This document shows positions 1-7,584 of a DNA stretch of 8,494 nt, piece by piece. Positions within the stretch are counted from its first letter, which is position 1. Each line of letters starts with the position of its first letter. The stretch is taken from contig JAJRPL010000325.1 in assembly GCA_024280815.1 (NCBI GenBank), forward strand, positions 1-8,494, read 5' to 3'. Under the pieces are notes generated by a model. That model did no database searches. It saw only the letters and a program-made list of their open reading frames with translations, and was not told the DNA's origin. Made by a program: the position numbers and the translations under genes. The DNA is from Bacteroidota bacterium (GTDB lineage: Bacteria > Bacteroidota > Bacteroidia > Flavobacteriales > Flavobacteriaceae).

Positions 1-1560
1 ACCCGCAGCAATTTCTATCTCACGTACAGTTACTCTAAACCCTGTTGGTCTACCAATTAACTTTTCATTATCAGAAAAAGATTTTTGTGTTTTTGCCATA
101 CAGATGGCAAAGTCATTAAAGCCTAGTCGATCAATTCTTCGTAAATTGAGTTCTGCTTTTTTATCAAAATCTACACCATCAGCACCATAGATTTCTTTAG
201 CTATAGTTTCAATTTTATCTTTTACGGGAGACTTCCAATCGTATAAAGGTCTAAAAGTAGTTGCTTTGTTTTCCACGACATCCACAACTGCTTTTGCCAA
301 CTTTTGAGTACCATTACCACCATCAGCCCATCCTTTAGATGGTACAGCCTGCACACCTAATGCTGCACATTTATCAATTACCAATTGTGTTTCTTCATCG
401 GTATCACTAATAAAAGTATTGATAGCCACAACGGGTTCTATATTAAATTTACGAATATTTTCTATGTGTTTTTCTAGGTTTACAAACCCATCTGCAACAC
501 GATCAACACTTGGCGTATTGTATTCCTCTTTAGGTGAACCACCATGATGACGTAAGGCTCTAATGGTAGCAACCAACACCACGCATTTCGGATTCAATCT
601 TGCGAAAGCACATTTAATATTCAAGAATTTCTCTGCACCTAAATCAGCACCAAAACCAGCTTCTGTAACTACGTAATTGGAGAGTGAAAGTCCCATTTTG
701 GTAGCAATAATAGTATTGGTCCCTTGAGCAATATTTGCAAAAGGACCGCCGTGAATAATGGCAGGGTTTTTCTCTAAGGTTTGAACCAAATTAGGTTTAA
801 TAGCATCTTTTAATAAGATAGCCATGGCATTTTCAGCTTTTAAATCACGTGCGAAAATGGGTTTTTTATCAAAAGTGAATCCTACAAAAATATCGCCTAA
901 GCGTTTTTTTAAATCACTAAAGTTAGTTGCCATACATAGTATTGCCATCACTTCAGAAGCAGGTGTAATGTTAAACCCGTCTTCACGAGGTATGCCATTT
1001 GCTGTACCACCTAAGCCTATAGTTATTTGACGTAAAGCCCTATCATTCATGTCAATTACACGTTTCCAAGCAATGGTTCTTCCGTCAAGGTTTAAATTTT
1101 GTGTTTTGCTCTGTAAGTTATTATCTATCAAAGCTGACAATAAATTATTTGCTTTTTCAACAGCATTAAAATCGCCTGTAAAATGGAGATTAATGTCTTC
1201 CATAGGTACTACTTGCGAGTAACCTCCACCAGCAGCTCCACCTTTGATGCCAAAAACAGGACCTAATGAAGGTTCACGTAAAACTACAGTCGTTTGTTTG
1301 TCAATTTTATTTAATCCTTCCGTTAACCCAATAGAAACAGTTGTTTTTCCTTCTCCAGCAGGGGTTGGTGTTAAGGCAGTAACTAAAATCAGGTGGTTAT
1401 TTTTTATTTTATCTTCATCAATTAAATGTAAAGGTAGTTTTGCCTTATATTTACCATAATGCTCTAGATTATCATGATTGATATTTATTTTATCGGCAAT
1501 AGTATTGATGTGCTCAAGTTGAGTTTGTTGAGCAATTTCGATATCAGAAAGGATTGTCAT
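1..1560 (-). CDS. fhs: Formate-tetrahydrofolate ligase, C-terminus cut by window edge
   Basis: Cytoplasmic enzyme joining formate to tetrahydrofolate with ATP to give 10-formyl-THF, the one-carbon donor for purine synthesis and Met-tRNA formylation. The minus-strand frame is open from the ATG at 1560-1558 to the left edge, giving 520 residues; the family is usually about 555, so roughly 35 C-terminal residues are missing. Visible signatures are the ATP-binding loop TPAGEGKTT (about residues 66-74), the block EPSLGPVFGIKGGAAGGGYS (about 96-115) followed by VPMEDINLHFTGD, and ATIRALRHHGG (331-341). The start fits the normal family N-terminus (MTILSDIEIAQQ). No frameshift or missing motif was seen in the part read. 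It is transcribed divergently from secDF, so the two share an intergenic region but no operon. Identification is from conserved family blocks and is very secure. Confidence 0.97.
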   Translation of the reverse strand, partial: MTILSDIEIAQQTQLEHINTIADKININHDNLEHYGKYKAKLPLHLIDEDKIKNNHLILVTALTPTPAGEGKTTVSIGLTEGLNKIDKQTTVVLREPSLGPVFGIKGGAAGGGYSQVVPMEDINLHFTGDFNAVEKANNLLSALIDNNLQSKTQNLNLDGRTIAWKRVIDMNDRALRQITIGLGGTANGIPREDGFNITPASEVMAILCMATNFSDLKKRLGDIFVGFTFDKKPIFARDLKAENAMAILLKDAIKPNLVQTLEKNPAIIHGGPFANIAQGTNTIIATKMGLSLSNYVVTEAGFGADLGAEKFLNIKCAFARLNPKCVVLVATIRALRHHGGSPKEEYNTPSVDRVADGFVNLEKHIENIRKFNIEPVVAINTFISDTDEETQLVIDKCAALGVQAVPSKGWADGGNGTQKLAKAVVDVVENKATTFRPLYDWKSPVKDKIETIAKEIYGADGVDFDKKAELNLRRIDRLGFNDFAICMAKTQKSFSDNEKLIGRPTGFRVTVREIEIAAG

Positions 1561-1581
1561 AATTAGAAAATTATTAAGAAA

Positions 1582-1589
1582 CGAAAGTA
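1582..1589 (-). promoter_or_regulatory. Possible fhs promoter -7 element
   Basis: On the minus strand this reads TACTTTCG, one mismatch from the Bacteroidota -7 consensus TAnnTTTG, and lies 21 bases upstream of the fhs start codon, so the leader would be very short. No clear TTG is present about 20 bases further upstream, so only half of the promoter is supported. Confidence 0.35.
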
Positions 1590-1667
1590 CAAAAAAGGAT
1601 AGAATTTTAGCCTATCTTAGATAAAATAATACCTTATTATCTTTTAGTATAAAAAACTAAAAAACAA

Positions 1668-1698
1668 TTGTCTATTCACAATTGAAACTCTATATTTG
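1668..1698 (+). promoter_or_regulatory. secDF promoter, Bacteroidota type
   Basis: TTG at 1668-1670, exactly 20 bases, then TATATTTG at 1691-1698. This matches the Bacteroidota housekeeping sigma promoter pattern TTTG-N19-21-TAnnTTTG, lacking only the first T of the -33 box. Transcription would start shortly after 1700 and leave a leader of roughly 30-35 bases before the secDF ATG at 1740. There is no Shine-Dalgarno sequence, which is normal in this phylum. Confidence 0.7.
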
Positions 1699-1739
1699 CA
1701 CGTTAATTATAAAAAAAGATTTTCTTAAATAGAACGGAG

Positions 1740-4700
1740 ATGCAAAACAAAGGACTTATTAAAACATTTGCCATACTTTTTGGATTAATTTGTGTGTATT
1801 ATTTATCATTTACATGGGTAAATAACAGCATAGAAAATGATGCAAAAAAATATGCTAATGGTGACATCAAGATTGAAAAAGCATATTTAGATTCAGTTGC
1901 TAATGTGCCTGTTGCCAATTATTTGTACACCAAATACACACACAGTGAAATTCAAGACAAAGCCTTAAATCTTGGTTTGGACTTGAAAGGTGGTATCAAT
2001 GCTACATTAGAGGTGTCAGTTAGAGATATTTTATTTGGTTTGTCAAATGAATCAAAAAACCCTATTTTCAACAAAGCATTAGCAGATGCTTCAGCTGCAC
2101 AAAAAGGAAGTGATAAAAATTATTTAGAGTTGTTTTTTGAAGCTTTTGATAAAGAAAGTAATGGTAAAGTTAAATTAAGTGACCCTTCAATTTTTGGTAA
2201 TAAATCATTAAAAGATAAAATTAGCTTCAAATTAACTGATGATGAAACAAAACCAATTCTTTTTGAAGAAGTAAAAGGTTCAATTAGTACGGCTTTTGAA
2301 GTATTACGTAATAGAATTGACCGTTTTGGTGTTACTTCACCAAACATACAACGTATTGGTGAGTCTGGTAGAGTATTAATTGAATTACCTGGTGCTAGAG
2401 ATATTGACCGTGTAAAAAATTATTACAAAGCACTGCTGAATTACAATTTTGGGAGGTGTATGACAATACTGAAACCGCAAACTTTTTTATACAAGCCAAC
2501 ACCAAATTAGCAGAAATTCTAAAATCTAAAACAACAAAAGTAACTGACACTACTGAGATTGATACTATTAAAGTAGACTCTACAACTAACAATTCTAAGA
2601 TAGATGAAGTAGAAACTGATTCTACTGCTACTGATTCTAAGATAGATGACTTGTTAGGTGAAGTAGAAACTGACTCAACTGATGGGTCTCAAATTGATGA
2701 CTTATTGGGTAAAGTTCAAGATTCTGTTGATACTGAAGCTGCCAATCCGTTATTTTCAAAACTATACCCTAGTATACCACAAAATCAGAATCAAAGAAGT
2801 TCTGTTGTTGGTTCTGCAAGTGTAAAAGATACTGCTTTGGTAAATAAATATTTAGCCATGAAAGAGGTTAGAGCTTTATTACCTTCTAATATGGTTTATG
2901 TAAAATTTTTATGGGATGCCAAACCTTCAAAAGATTCAGAAGTTATTAGTTTATACGCAATAAAATCGAATAGAGAAGATGTTGCACCTATAGAAGGTGA
3001 TGTGGTCTCTGATGCTTCTCAGGTTTTTGACCAATTAGGTATCAATCCTGAAGTAAGTATGTCAATGAACAGTAAAGGTTCAAAGTTATGGGCAAAAATG
3101 ACAGAAAAAAATACAGGCAAATTTGTAGCCGTTGTTTTAGATAATTTTGTGTATTCTGCACCTAATGTAAATGGTGCTATCCCTAATGGTAAAACTTCTA
3201 TATCTGGTGGGTTTTCTATTGAAGAAGCTCAAGATTTAGCCAATGCATTAAAATCTGGTAAACTACCAGCTTCTGCACGTATTATTCAGTCTAATATTGT
3301 TGGACCTTCTTTAGGTCAAGAAGCAATTAATAGTAGTGCTATAGCATTTGGTATTGCACTTTTATTGGTATTAATTTGGATGGTTTTTTATTATGGTAAA
3401 GCAGGTGTCTTTGCTGATATTGCTCTTATAGTTAATATCATCTTTATTTTTGGCGTACTTACAGCTTTTGGTGCAGTATTGACCTTATCTGGTGTTGCTG
3501 GTATCATCATAACGATTGGTATGTCAGTTGATGCCAACGTAATTATTTATGAACGTATTAAAGAAGCCTTACATAGAGGTAAAAATTTAAAAGCAGCCAT
3601 CTCTGAAGGTTTTAGTTTTAAAGGAGCTTTATCTGCAATTATTGATGCAAATATTACTACCTTTTTAACAGGTGTTATCTTATATATTTTCGGTTCAGGC
3701 CCTATTAGAGGTTTTGCAACTACCTTAATGATTGGTATCGCAACCTCATTAATAACTGCCATATTTATAACAAGATTATTTGTAGAATGGCATGCTGATA
3801 AAGATCGTTCAATGACTTTTAATACAGGTATTACTAAAGGATGGTTCCAAAATATTAAAATAGACTTTTTAAAGAAGCGTAAATTAGCCTATATTATTTC
3901 AGGTATTATTATCGCTGTTGGTATTGGTTCTTTAGCAACCAATGGCTTAAATTTCGGAGTTGATTTTAAAGGAGGGAGAACCTATACGGTTCGTTTTGAC
4001 CAAGATGTAAGTCCTACTGAGGTTGCCAATTCTTTAAAAGATGGTTTTAAAAGTGCCCCTGAAGTGAAAACTTTTGGAAATTCAAATCAATTAAAAATCA
4101 CCACAGCTTTTAAAATTGATGATGAAGGTATTACTGTTGATGATGAGGTTCAAGAAATTTTATTTAATGGTTTACAATCTTATTTACCAGATGGTACTAC
4201 CATCAATGATTTTAAAATTACTGCTAATGACCATGATCAAAAAGTAGGAATTATGGAATCTATTAAAGTAGGGCCAACAATTGCAGATGATATTAAACAA
4301 GCAGCGATTTGGGCAATTTTAGGTTCATTACTAGTTGTATTTTTATACATTTTATTACGATTTAGAAAATGGCAATATAGTTTAGGTGCGGTAGCTGCAG
4401 TTTTTCACGATGTATTAATTGTATTGGCAATTTTCTCATTATTCCACAATGTGTTACCTTTTGATATGGAAATTGGGCAATCGTTTATTGCCGCCCTATT
4501 AACTGTGGTTGGGTACTCATTGAATGATACCGTGGTTATTTTTGATAGAATTAGAGAATTTACAAATGACCATTCATCTTGGCCTTTTGCTAAAATAGTT
4601 AATGCTGGTTTAAGTAGTACTTTAGGTAGAACAATAAATACTTCTTTAACAACCTTATTAGTATTGTTATCAATATTCTTATTTGGCGGAGATTCTATTA

Positions 4701-4813
4701 AAGGATTTATGTTCGCCATGATTATTGGGGTTGTAGTAGGTACTTACTCATCATTGTTTGTCGCGTCACCAATTATGTATTACACCACTAAGAAGTTAAG
4801 TAAAAAAGAGTAA
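1740..4813 (+). CDS. secDF: SecDF protein translocase subunit, with apparent -1 frameshift
   Basis: Inner-membrane SecDF uses the proton motive force to help SecYEG-SecA export proteins. Both halves are present as one fused gene. The first frame runs 1740-2510 and the rest continues in the -1 frame to the stop at 4811-4813. Joined at the A-run 2414-2419 the product is about 1024 residues. In corrected numbering: an N-terminal membrane segment (about 7-24), LGLDLKGG (78-85), EVLRNRIDRFGV (187-198), a periplasmic P1 domain containing an acidic repeat linker (about 279-325), SecD membrane segments with GMSVDANVIIYERI (594-607), then SecF with FGVDFKGG (739-746) and GYSLNDTVVIFDR (925-937). Across the junction the -1 frame reads LLQSTAELQFWEVYDN directly after DRVK, as family members do, so only one base is displaced. 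The GTG at 2456 in the second frame is not a credible start, because conserved codons continue upstream of it. All motifs are intact, so the break is recent, a sequence error, or recoded. Confidence 0.95.
2414..2420 (+). other. Frameshift site in secDF (A-AAA-AAT)
   Basis: The first-frame codons are GTA AAA AAT, so the heptamer A-AAA-AAT is in phase for a -1 slip. After the slip the next codon is TTA and the conserved SecD sequence resumes. One extra A (seven instead of six) would restore the frame as GTA AAA AAA TTA. Without correction, translation ends at 2508-2510 after 256 residues. Confidence 0.8.
2573..2713 (+). repeat. Tandem repeat coding for acidic SecDF linker
   Basis: Two adjacent copies encode VETDSTATDSKIDDLLGE (2609-2662) and VETDSTDGSQIDDLLGK (2663-2713), preceded by a shorter degenerate copy VDSTTNNSKIDE (2573-2608). 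The copies also match well as DNA. The stretch is rich in Asp, Ser and Thr and lies within the periplasmic region of SecD, so it is probably a flexible, fast-evolving insertion. Confidence 0.75.
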
Positions 4814-4837
4814 ATTAATTTACAAAATATATGAAAC

Positions 4838-4890
4838 AACCGTTTTGTGAACTGAAATAAACTCAGTACATACAAAACGGTTTTTTGTTT
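4838..4890 (+). terminator. Rho-independent terminator after secDF, nested hairpin
   Basis: An 11-bp perfect stem pairs 4838-4848 (AACCGTTTTGT) with 4872-4882 (ACAAAACGGTT), running into a T-tract at 4881-4886 and then GTTT. Inside the 23-base loop a second stem, ACTGA (4851-4855) with TCAGT (4863-4867), closes a 7-base loop, giving a two-storey hairpin. It begins 24 bases after the secDF stop. Only the plus strand has the T-tract, so it is not bidirectional. Confidence 0.9.
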
Positions 4891-4901
4891 AAATATTGAG
4901 C

Positions 4902-6014
4902 ATGAGTAAAGTAAAACTTCACGACAAGTATTTTAAGCCTTATATTTCGGCTGAAAAAATTAATGAGGCTGTATATAAAATGGCTGCTTTAATAGAGACA
5001 GACTGTAAAGATGAAACTCCTATTTTTATAGGTATTCTAAATGGTTCTTTTATGTTTGTTGCAGATATTATTAGAGCATATAATGGTAACTGTGAAGTCT
5101 CATTTGTAAAACTAGCTTCGTATGAAGGTACAGGTTCTACAGGTAAAATAAAGCAATTGGTAGGACTAAATGAAGATTTAGAAGGTAGAACAGTTATTAT
5201 TCTAGAAGATATTATTGACACAGGTAATACACTTGAAGAAATTTATGAAATTTTTAGATATCAAAAACTAAAGCAATTAAAAATTGCAACCTTATTTTTT
5301 AAACCTGATGTATTCCGTAAAGGTTTGCCAATAGATTATATAGGTATTTCAATACCTGACAAATTTATTGTAGGTTACGGATTAGATTATGATGGTTTAG
5401 GAAGAAATCTTGCAGATATTTACCAATTAACAACACAAAAAATGACAAATATTGTATTATTCGGACCTCCAGGAGCTGGAAAAGGTACACAAGCAGAAGT
5501 ATTAAAAGAAAAGTATAATCTAGTACACATTTCTACTGGAGATGTATTTAGATTCAATATTAAAAATGAAACAGACTTAGGTAAATTGGCTAAATCTTAT
5601 ATGGATAAAGGGGATTTAGTACCTGATGAAGTTACTATAAATATGTTAAAAGCTGAAGTTGAAAAAAATACGGATGCTAACGGATTTATATTTGATGGTT
5701 TTCCTAGAACAGAATCACAAGCAAAAGCTTTAGATGCCTTTTTAGAAGAAAAAGGAGAAAGTATTAACGGAATGGTAGCTTTAGAAGTTGCTGAAGATTT
5801 ATTAGTAGCTAGATTGTTAAAACGTGGTGAAACCAGTGGTAGATCTGACGATCAAGATGAGTCAAAAATCAGAAATCGTTTTAATGAATATGAGACAAAA
5901 ACAGCCATATTAAAACACTATTACGAAGACCAAAACAAATACTATGGTGTTGATGGTGTTGGCTCTGTAGAAGAAATTACAAAACGTTTGAGTGCTGTTT
6001 TTGATAGATTATAA
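4902..6014 (+). CDS. hpt-adk: Hypoxanthine phosphoribosyltransferase-adenylate kinase fusion
   Basis: A 370-residue cytoplasmic fusion of two purine enzymes. Residues 1-180 form an HPRT domain (hypoxanthine or guanine plus PRPP gives IMP or GMP) with the PRPP loop VIILEDIIDTGNT (98-110), FKPDVF, and the C-terminal block VGYGLDYDGLGRNLADIYQL. After a four-residue linker (TTQK), residue 181 is a Met that opens a complete adenylate kinase (ATP + AMP = 2 ADP): P-loop GPPGAGKGTQ (from 188), STGDVFR, DGFPRTESQA, and a short LID without the zinc cysteines around RGETSGRSDDQDESKIRNRF. The Adk part alone is 190 residues, the usual size in Flavobacteriia, so initiation at the internal ATG (5442) could also give free Adk, although no ribosome-binding signal is visible. 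ATG 4902 is preferred over the in-frame TTG at 4896 because MSKVKLHDK is a natural HPRT start. It follows the secDF terminator by only 15 bases. Confidence 0.95.
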   Translation: MSKVKLHDKYFKPYISAEKINEAVYKMAALIETDCKDETPIFIGILNGSFMFVADIIRAYNGNCEVSFVKLASYEGTGSTGKIKQLVGLNEDLEGRTVIILEDIIDTGNTLEEIYEIFRYQKLKQLKIATLFFKPDVFRKGLPIDYIGISIPDKFIVGYGLDYDGLGRNLADIYQLTTQKMTNIVLFGPPGAGKGTQAEVLKEKYNLVHISTGDVFRFNIKNETDLGKLAKSYMDKGDLVPDEVTINMLKAEVEKNTDANGFIFDGFPRTESQAKALDAFLEEKGESINGMVALEVAEDLLVARLLKRGETSGRSDDQDESKIRNRFNEYETKTAILKHYYEDQNKYYGVDGVGSVEEITKRLSAVFDRL

Positions 6015-6019
6015 AGTGT

Positions 6020-6057
6020 AATCGTTTAGTTGTTGATTTGTTTAATTGTTTATTGAG
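6020..6057 (+). repeat. Left inverted repeat flanking the four-helix-bundle gene
   Basis: This segment is the imperfect reverse complement of 6460-6498. Positions 6020-6052 pair with 6466-6498 at 28 of 33 columns, including a 14-base perfect core TGTTTAATTGTTTA at 6039-6052, followed after a one-base gap by five more pairs. Internally it consists of four degenerate 8-base units (GTTTAGTT, GTTGATTT, GTTTAATT, GTTTATTG; 6024-6055). It starts 6 bases after the adk stop codon. Confidence 0.7.
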
Positions 6058-6114
6058 GGAATGAAATCTTAAGCTGAATTTTATAAAATAATAATAAACT
6101 TAAAATTTAACATT

Positions 6115-6476
6115 ATGTATTTACACTCATTTGAAAAGTTGATTGTTTGGCAAGAATCAATAAATTTAGTTGAATTAATTTATACTACTACAAAAAAAAT
6201 CCTGATGATGAAAAATTCGGATTAATTAGCCAAATGAAAAGAGCCTCAGTTTCAATAGCATCAAATATAGCAGAAGGAACCTCTCGAGGTACAAATAAAG
6301 ATAAAGCTCATTTTACAACCATAGCTTTTAGTTCAACAATGGAAATTCTTTGTCAAATTATAATTTCAAAAAGACTCGCTTTTATTTCTGAAAATGAATG
6401 TTTTACATTGAGAAAGAAAATATTCAAAATTTCTAATATGCTTAATGCTTTAAGAAAAGCTCAATTAAACAATTAA
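6115..6476 (+). pseudogene. Four-helix-bundle protein (S23/23S rRNA IVP family), frameshifted
   Basis: The ATG at 6115 opens MYLHSFEKLIVWQESINLVE, the typical N-terminus of the four-helix-bundle family first known from intervening sequences in 23S rRNA genes. That frame ends at 6223-6225 after 36 residues. After the A8 run at 6192-6199, the -1 frame continues the family sequence: PDDEKFGLISQMKRASVSIA, then SNIAEGTSRGTNKD, to the stop at 6474-6476. Corrected length is about 120 residues, normal for the family. The ATG at 6234 lies within a conserved helix and is not the real start. The molecular function is not established; small oligomeric helical bundles are expected from known structures. 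The last codons (QLNN, stop) are made of the right inverted repeat. The gene fills the adk-obgE gap on the same strand. It may be a pseudogene, a sequence error, or expressed by -1 slippage. Confidence 0.85.
6192..6198 (+). other. Frameshift site in four-helix-bundle gene (A-AAA-AAA)
   Basis: The zero-frame codons are ACA AAA AAA ATC. The heptamer A-AAA-AAA is in phase for a -1 slip, after which AAT CCT GAT GAT resumes the conserved family sequence. One more A in the run would restore the frame. Confidence 0.75.
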
Positions 6477-6498
6477 ACACATCCACGATTAAACAATT
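6460..6498 (-). repeat. Right inverted repeat flanking the four-helix-bundle gene
   Basis: Reverse-complement partner of 6020-6057, with the perfect core TAAACAATTAAACA at 6466-6479. It overlaps the last codons of the four-helix-bundle frame and ends 5 bases before the obgE ATG. It contains two exact adjacent 8-base units CAATTAAA (6462-6477) plus a degenerate GATTAAA (6487-6493). Confidence 0.7.
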
Positions 6499-6503
6499 TT
6501 AAA

Positions 6504-7496
6504 ATGACTGAAGGCAACTTTGTAGATTACGTAAAAATTCACGCCACTTCTGGTAACGGAGGTAAAGGTTCTGTGCATTTACATCGTGAAAAATTCATTC
6601 AAAAAGGTGGCCCAGATGGCGGTGATGGCGGTAGAGGTGGTCATGTTATCATTCGTGCTAATAAAGGTATGTGGACGTTAATTCACCTAAAATACAAAAA
6701 ACATTTTAGAGCTGAACATGGTGGCGGTGGTAGTAAAAGTAGAAGTACGGGTAAAGACGGAAGCGATGTTTATATTGATGTTCCTTTAGGTACTATTATT
6801 AGAGATGGGGAAACTCAAGAGATTTTATTTGAAATAACTGAAGATGGTGAAGAAAAAATTTTAGTAGAAGGCGGTATGGGCGGTCGTGGTAACTGGCATT
6901 TTAAATCGTCAACCAATCAAACGCCTAGATATGCTCAGCCTGGTGTTGATGCTCAAGAAGGTTGGTTTCAACTAGAATTAAAATTACTGGCTGATGTTGG
7001 CTTGGTAGGCTTCCCCAATGCTGGTAAATCAACTTTATTATCGGTTTTAACCTCAGCAAAACCCAAAATAGCCGATTATGAATTTACGACTTTAAAGCCC
7101 AACTTAGGTATTGTTGAATATCGAGATTATCAAAGTTTTGTGATGGCAGATATTCCTGGTATTATTGAAGGAGCTGCTGAGGGTAAAGGACTTGGACATC
7201 GATTTTTACGACATATTGAACGTAATTCCACTTTATTATTTTTAATTCCTGCAGATTCTGACGACATTCAGAATGAATATAAAATTCTATTGAACGAACT
7301 GAAAAAACACAATCCTGAATTGTTAGATAAAGATAGATTGTTAGCCATTTCAAAAACTGATATGTTAGATGATGAATTGATAGCCGAAATTAAAAAAGAG
7401 CTTCCAAAAGATATTAATCATCTATTTATTTCATCCATAGCTCAGATAGGCATGACAGAACTCAAAGATAAGTTGTGGGTGATGTTGAATGTGTAA
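6504..7496 (+). CDS. obgE: Obg-family GTPase, short form without C-terminal domain
   Basis: Essential GTP-binding protein of large ribosomal subunit maturation, also linked in other bacteria to stress and cell-cycle control. At 330 residues it has the glycine-rich Obg fold (about residues 5-160, with GGKGSVHLHREKF, GGPDGGDGGRGGHV and GGMGGRGN) and a complete G domain: P-loop GFPNAGKST (169-177), switch I region YEFTTLKPNLGIV, DIPG (216-219) followed by IIEGAAEGKGLGHRFLRHIE, and SKTD (283-286) in place of the classic NKxD, with ISS near residue 310. It stops at the end of the G domain, lacking the C-terminal extension of E. coli ObgE, as is usual in Bacteroidota. The ATG at 6504 starts the normal MTEGNFVDYVKIHA sequence. 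No promoter is obvious in the short gap before it, so it may be co-transcribed from hpt-adk through the flanking repeat cassette. The neighbouring adk is a common arrangement in this phylum. Confidence 0.97.
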   Translation: MTEGNFVDYVKIHATSGNGGKGSVHLHREKFIQKGGPDGGDGGRGGHVIIRANKGMWTLIHLKYKKHFRAEHGGGGSKSRSTGKDGSDVYIDVPLGTIIRDGETQEILFEITEDGEEKILVEGGMGGRGNWHFKSSTNQTPRYAQPGVDAQEGWFQLELKLLADVGLVGFPNAGKSTLLSVLTSAKPKIADYEFTTLKPNLGIVEYRDYQSFVMADIPGIIEGAAEGKGLGHRFLRHIERNSTLLFLIPADSDDIQNEYKILLNELKKHNPELLDKDRLLAISKTDMLDDELIAEIKKELPKDINHLFISSIAQIGMTELKDKLWVMLNV

Positions 7497-7521
7497 TTAT
7501 TAAAAAGTCTTTCAAATTTCT

Positions 7522-7529
7522 TAACTTCG
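7522..7529 (+). promoter_or_regulatory. Possible promoter -7 element after obgE
   Basis: TAACTTCG differs at one base from TAnnTTTG and lies 55 bases before the ATG at 7585. No TTG is found at the expected -33 position, so the call is tentative. Confidence 0.3.
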
Positions 7530-7584
7530 TAAAAGGTAACCATAGACCTTAAACAAACTTCATTTACTAAATACTCTAATTAAA

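Noticed and set aside
824..1459. Plus-strand open frames at 824-1030 and 1244-1459
   Set aside because: They lie opposite conserved fhs coding sequence and have no family resemblance, so they are shadows.
2456..2458. GTG as the start of a separate downstream secD/F gene
   Set aside because: Conserved SecD codons (LLQSTAELQFWE) continue upstream of it in the same frame, so it is an internal valine codon exposed by the frameshift.
2451..2462. GGGAGG followed by ATG at 2460 as a Shine-Dalgarno and internal start
   Set aside because: The bases encode the conserved FWEVYD in the correct frame, and the ATG leads to only 16 codons in the other frame; Bacteroidota rarely use Shine-Dalgarno signals.
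4405..4719. Long antisense open frame opposite the SecF half of secDF
   Set aside because: The plus strand carries strong SecF motifs here; the antisense frame has no recognisable domain and is explained by codon bias.
4896..4898. TTG as the start of hpt-adk
   Set aside because: It adds only two residues to a natural HPRT start at the ATG 4902 and lies almost against the terminator T-tract.
6234..6236. ATG at 6234 as the start of an 80-residue gene
   Set aside because: It falls inside the conserved helix LISQMKRASVSIASNIAEG; the true N-terminus is encoded from 6115 in the other frame.
7533..7550. AAGGT/ACCTT hairpin after obgE as a terminator
   Set aside because: The stem is only five pairs with an 8-base loop and no T-tract follows.
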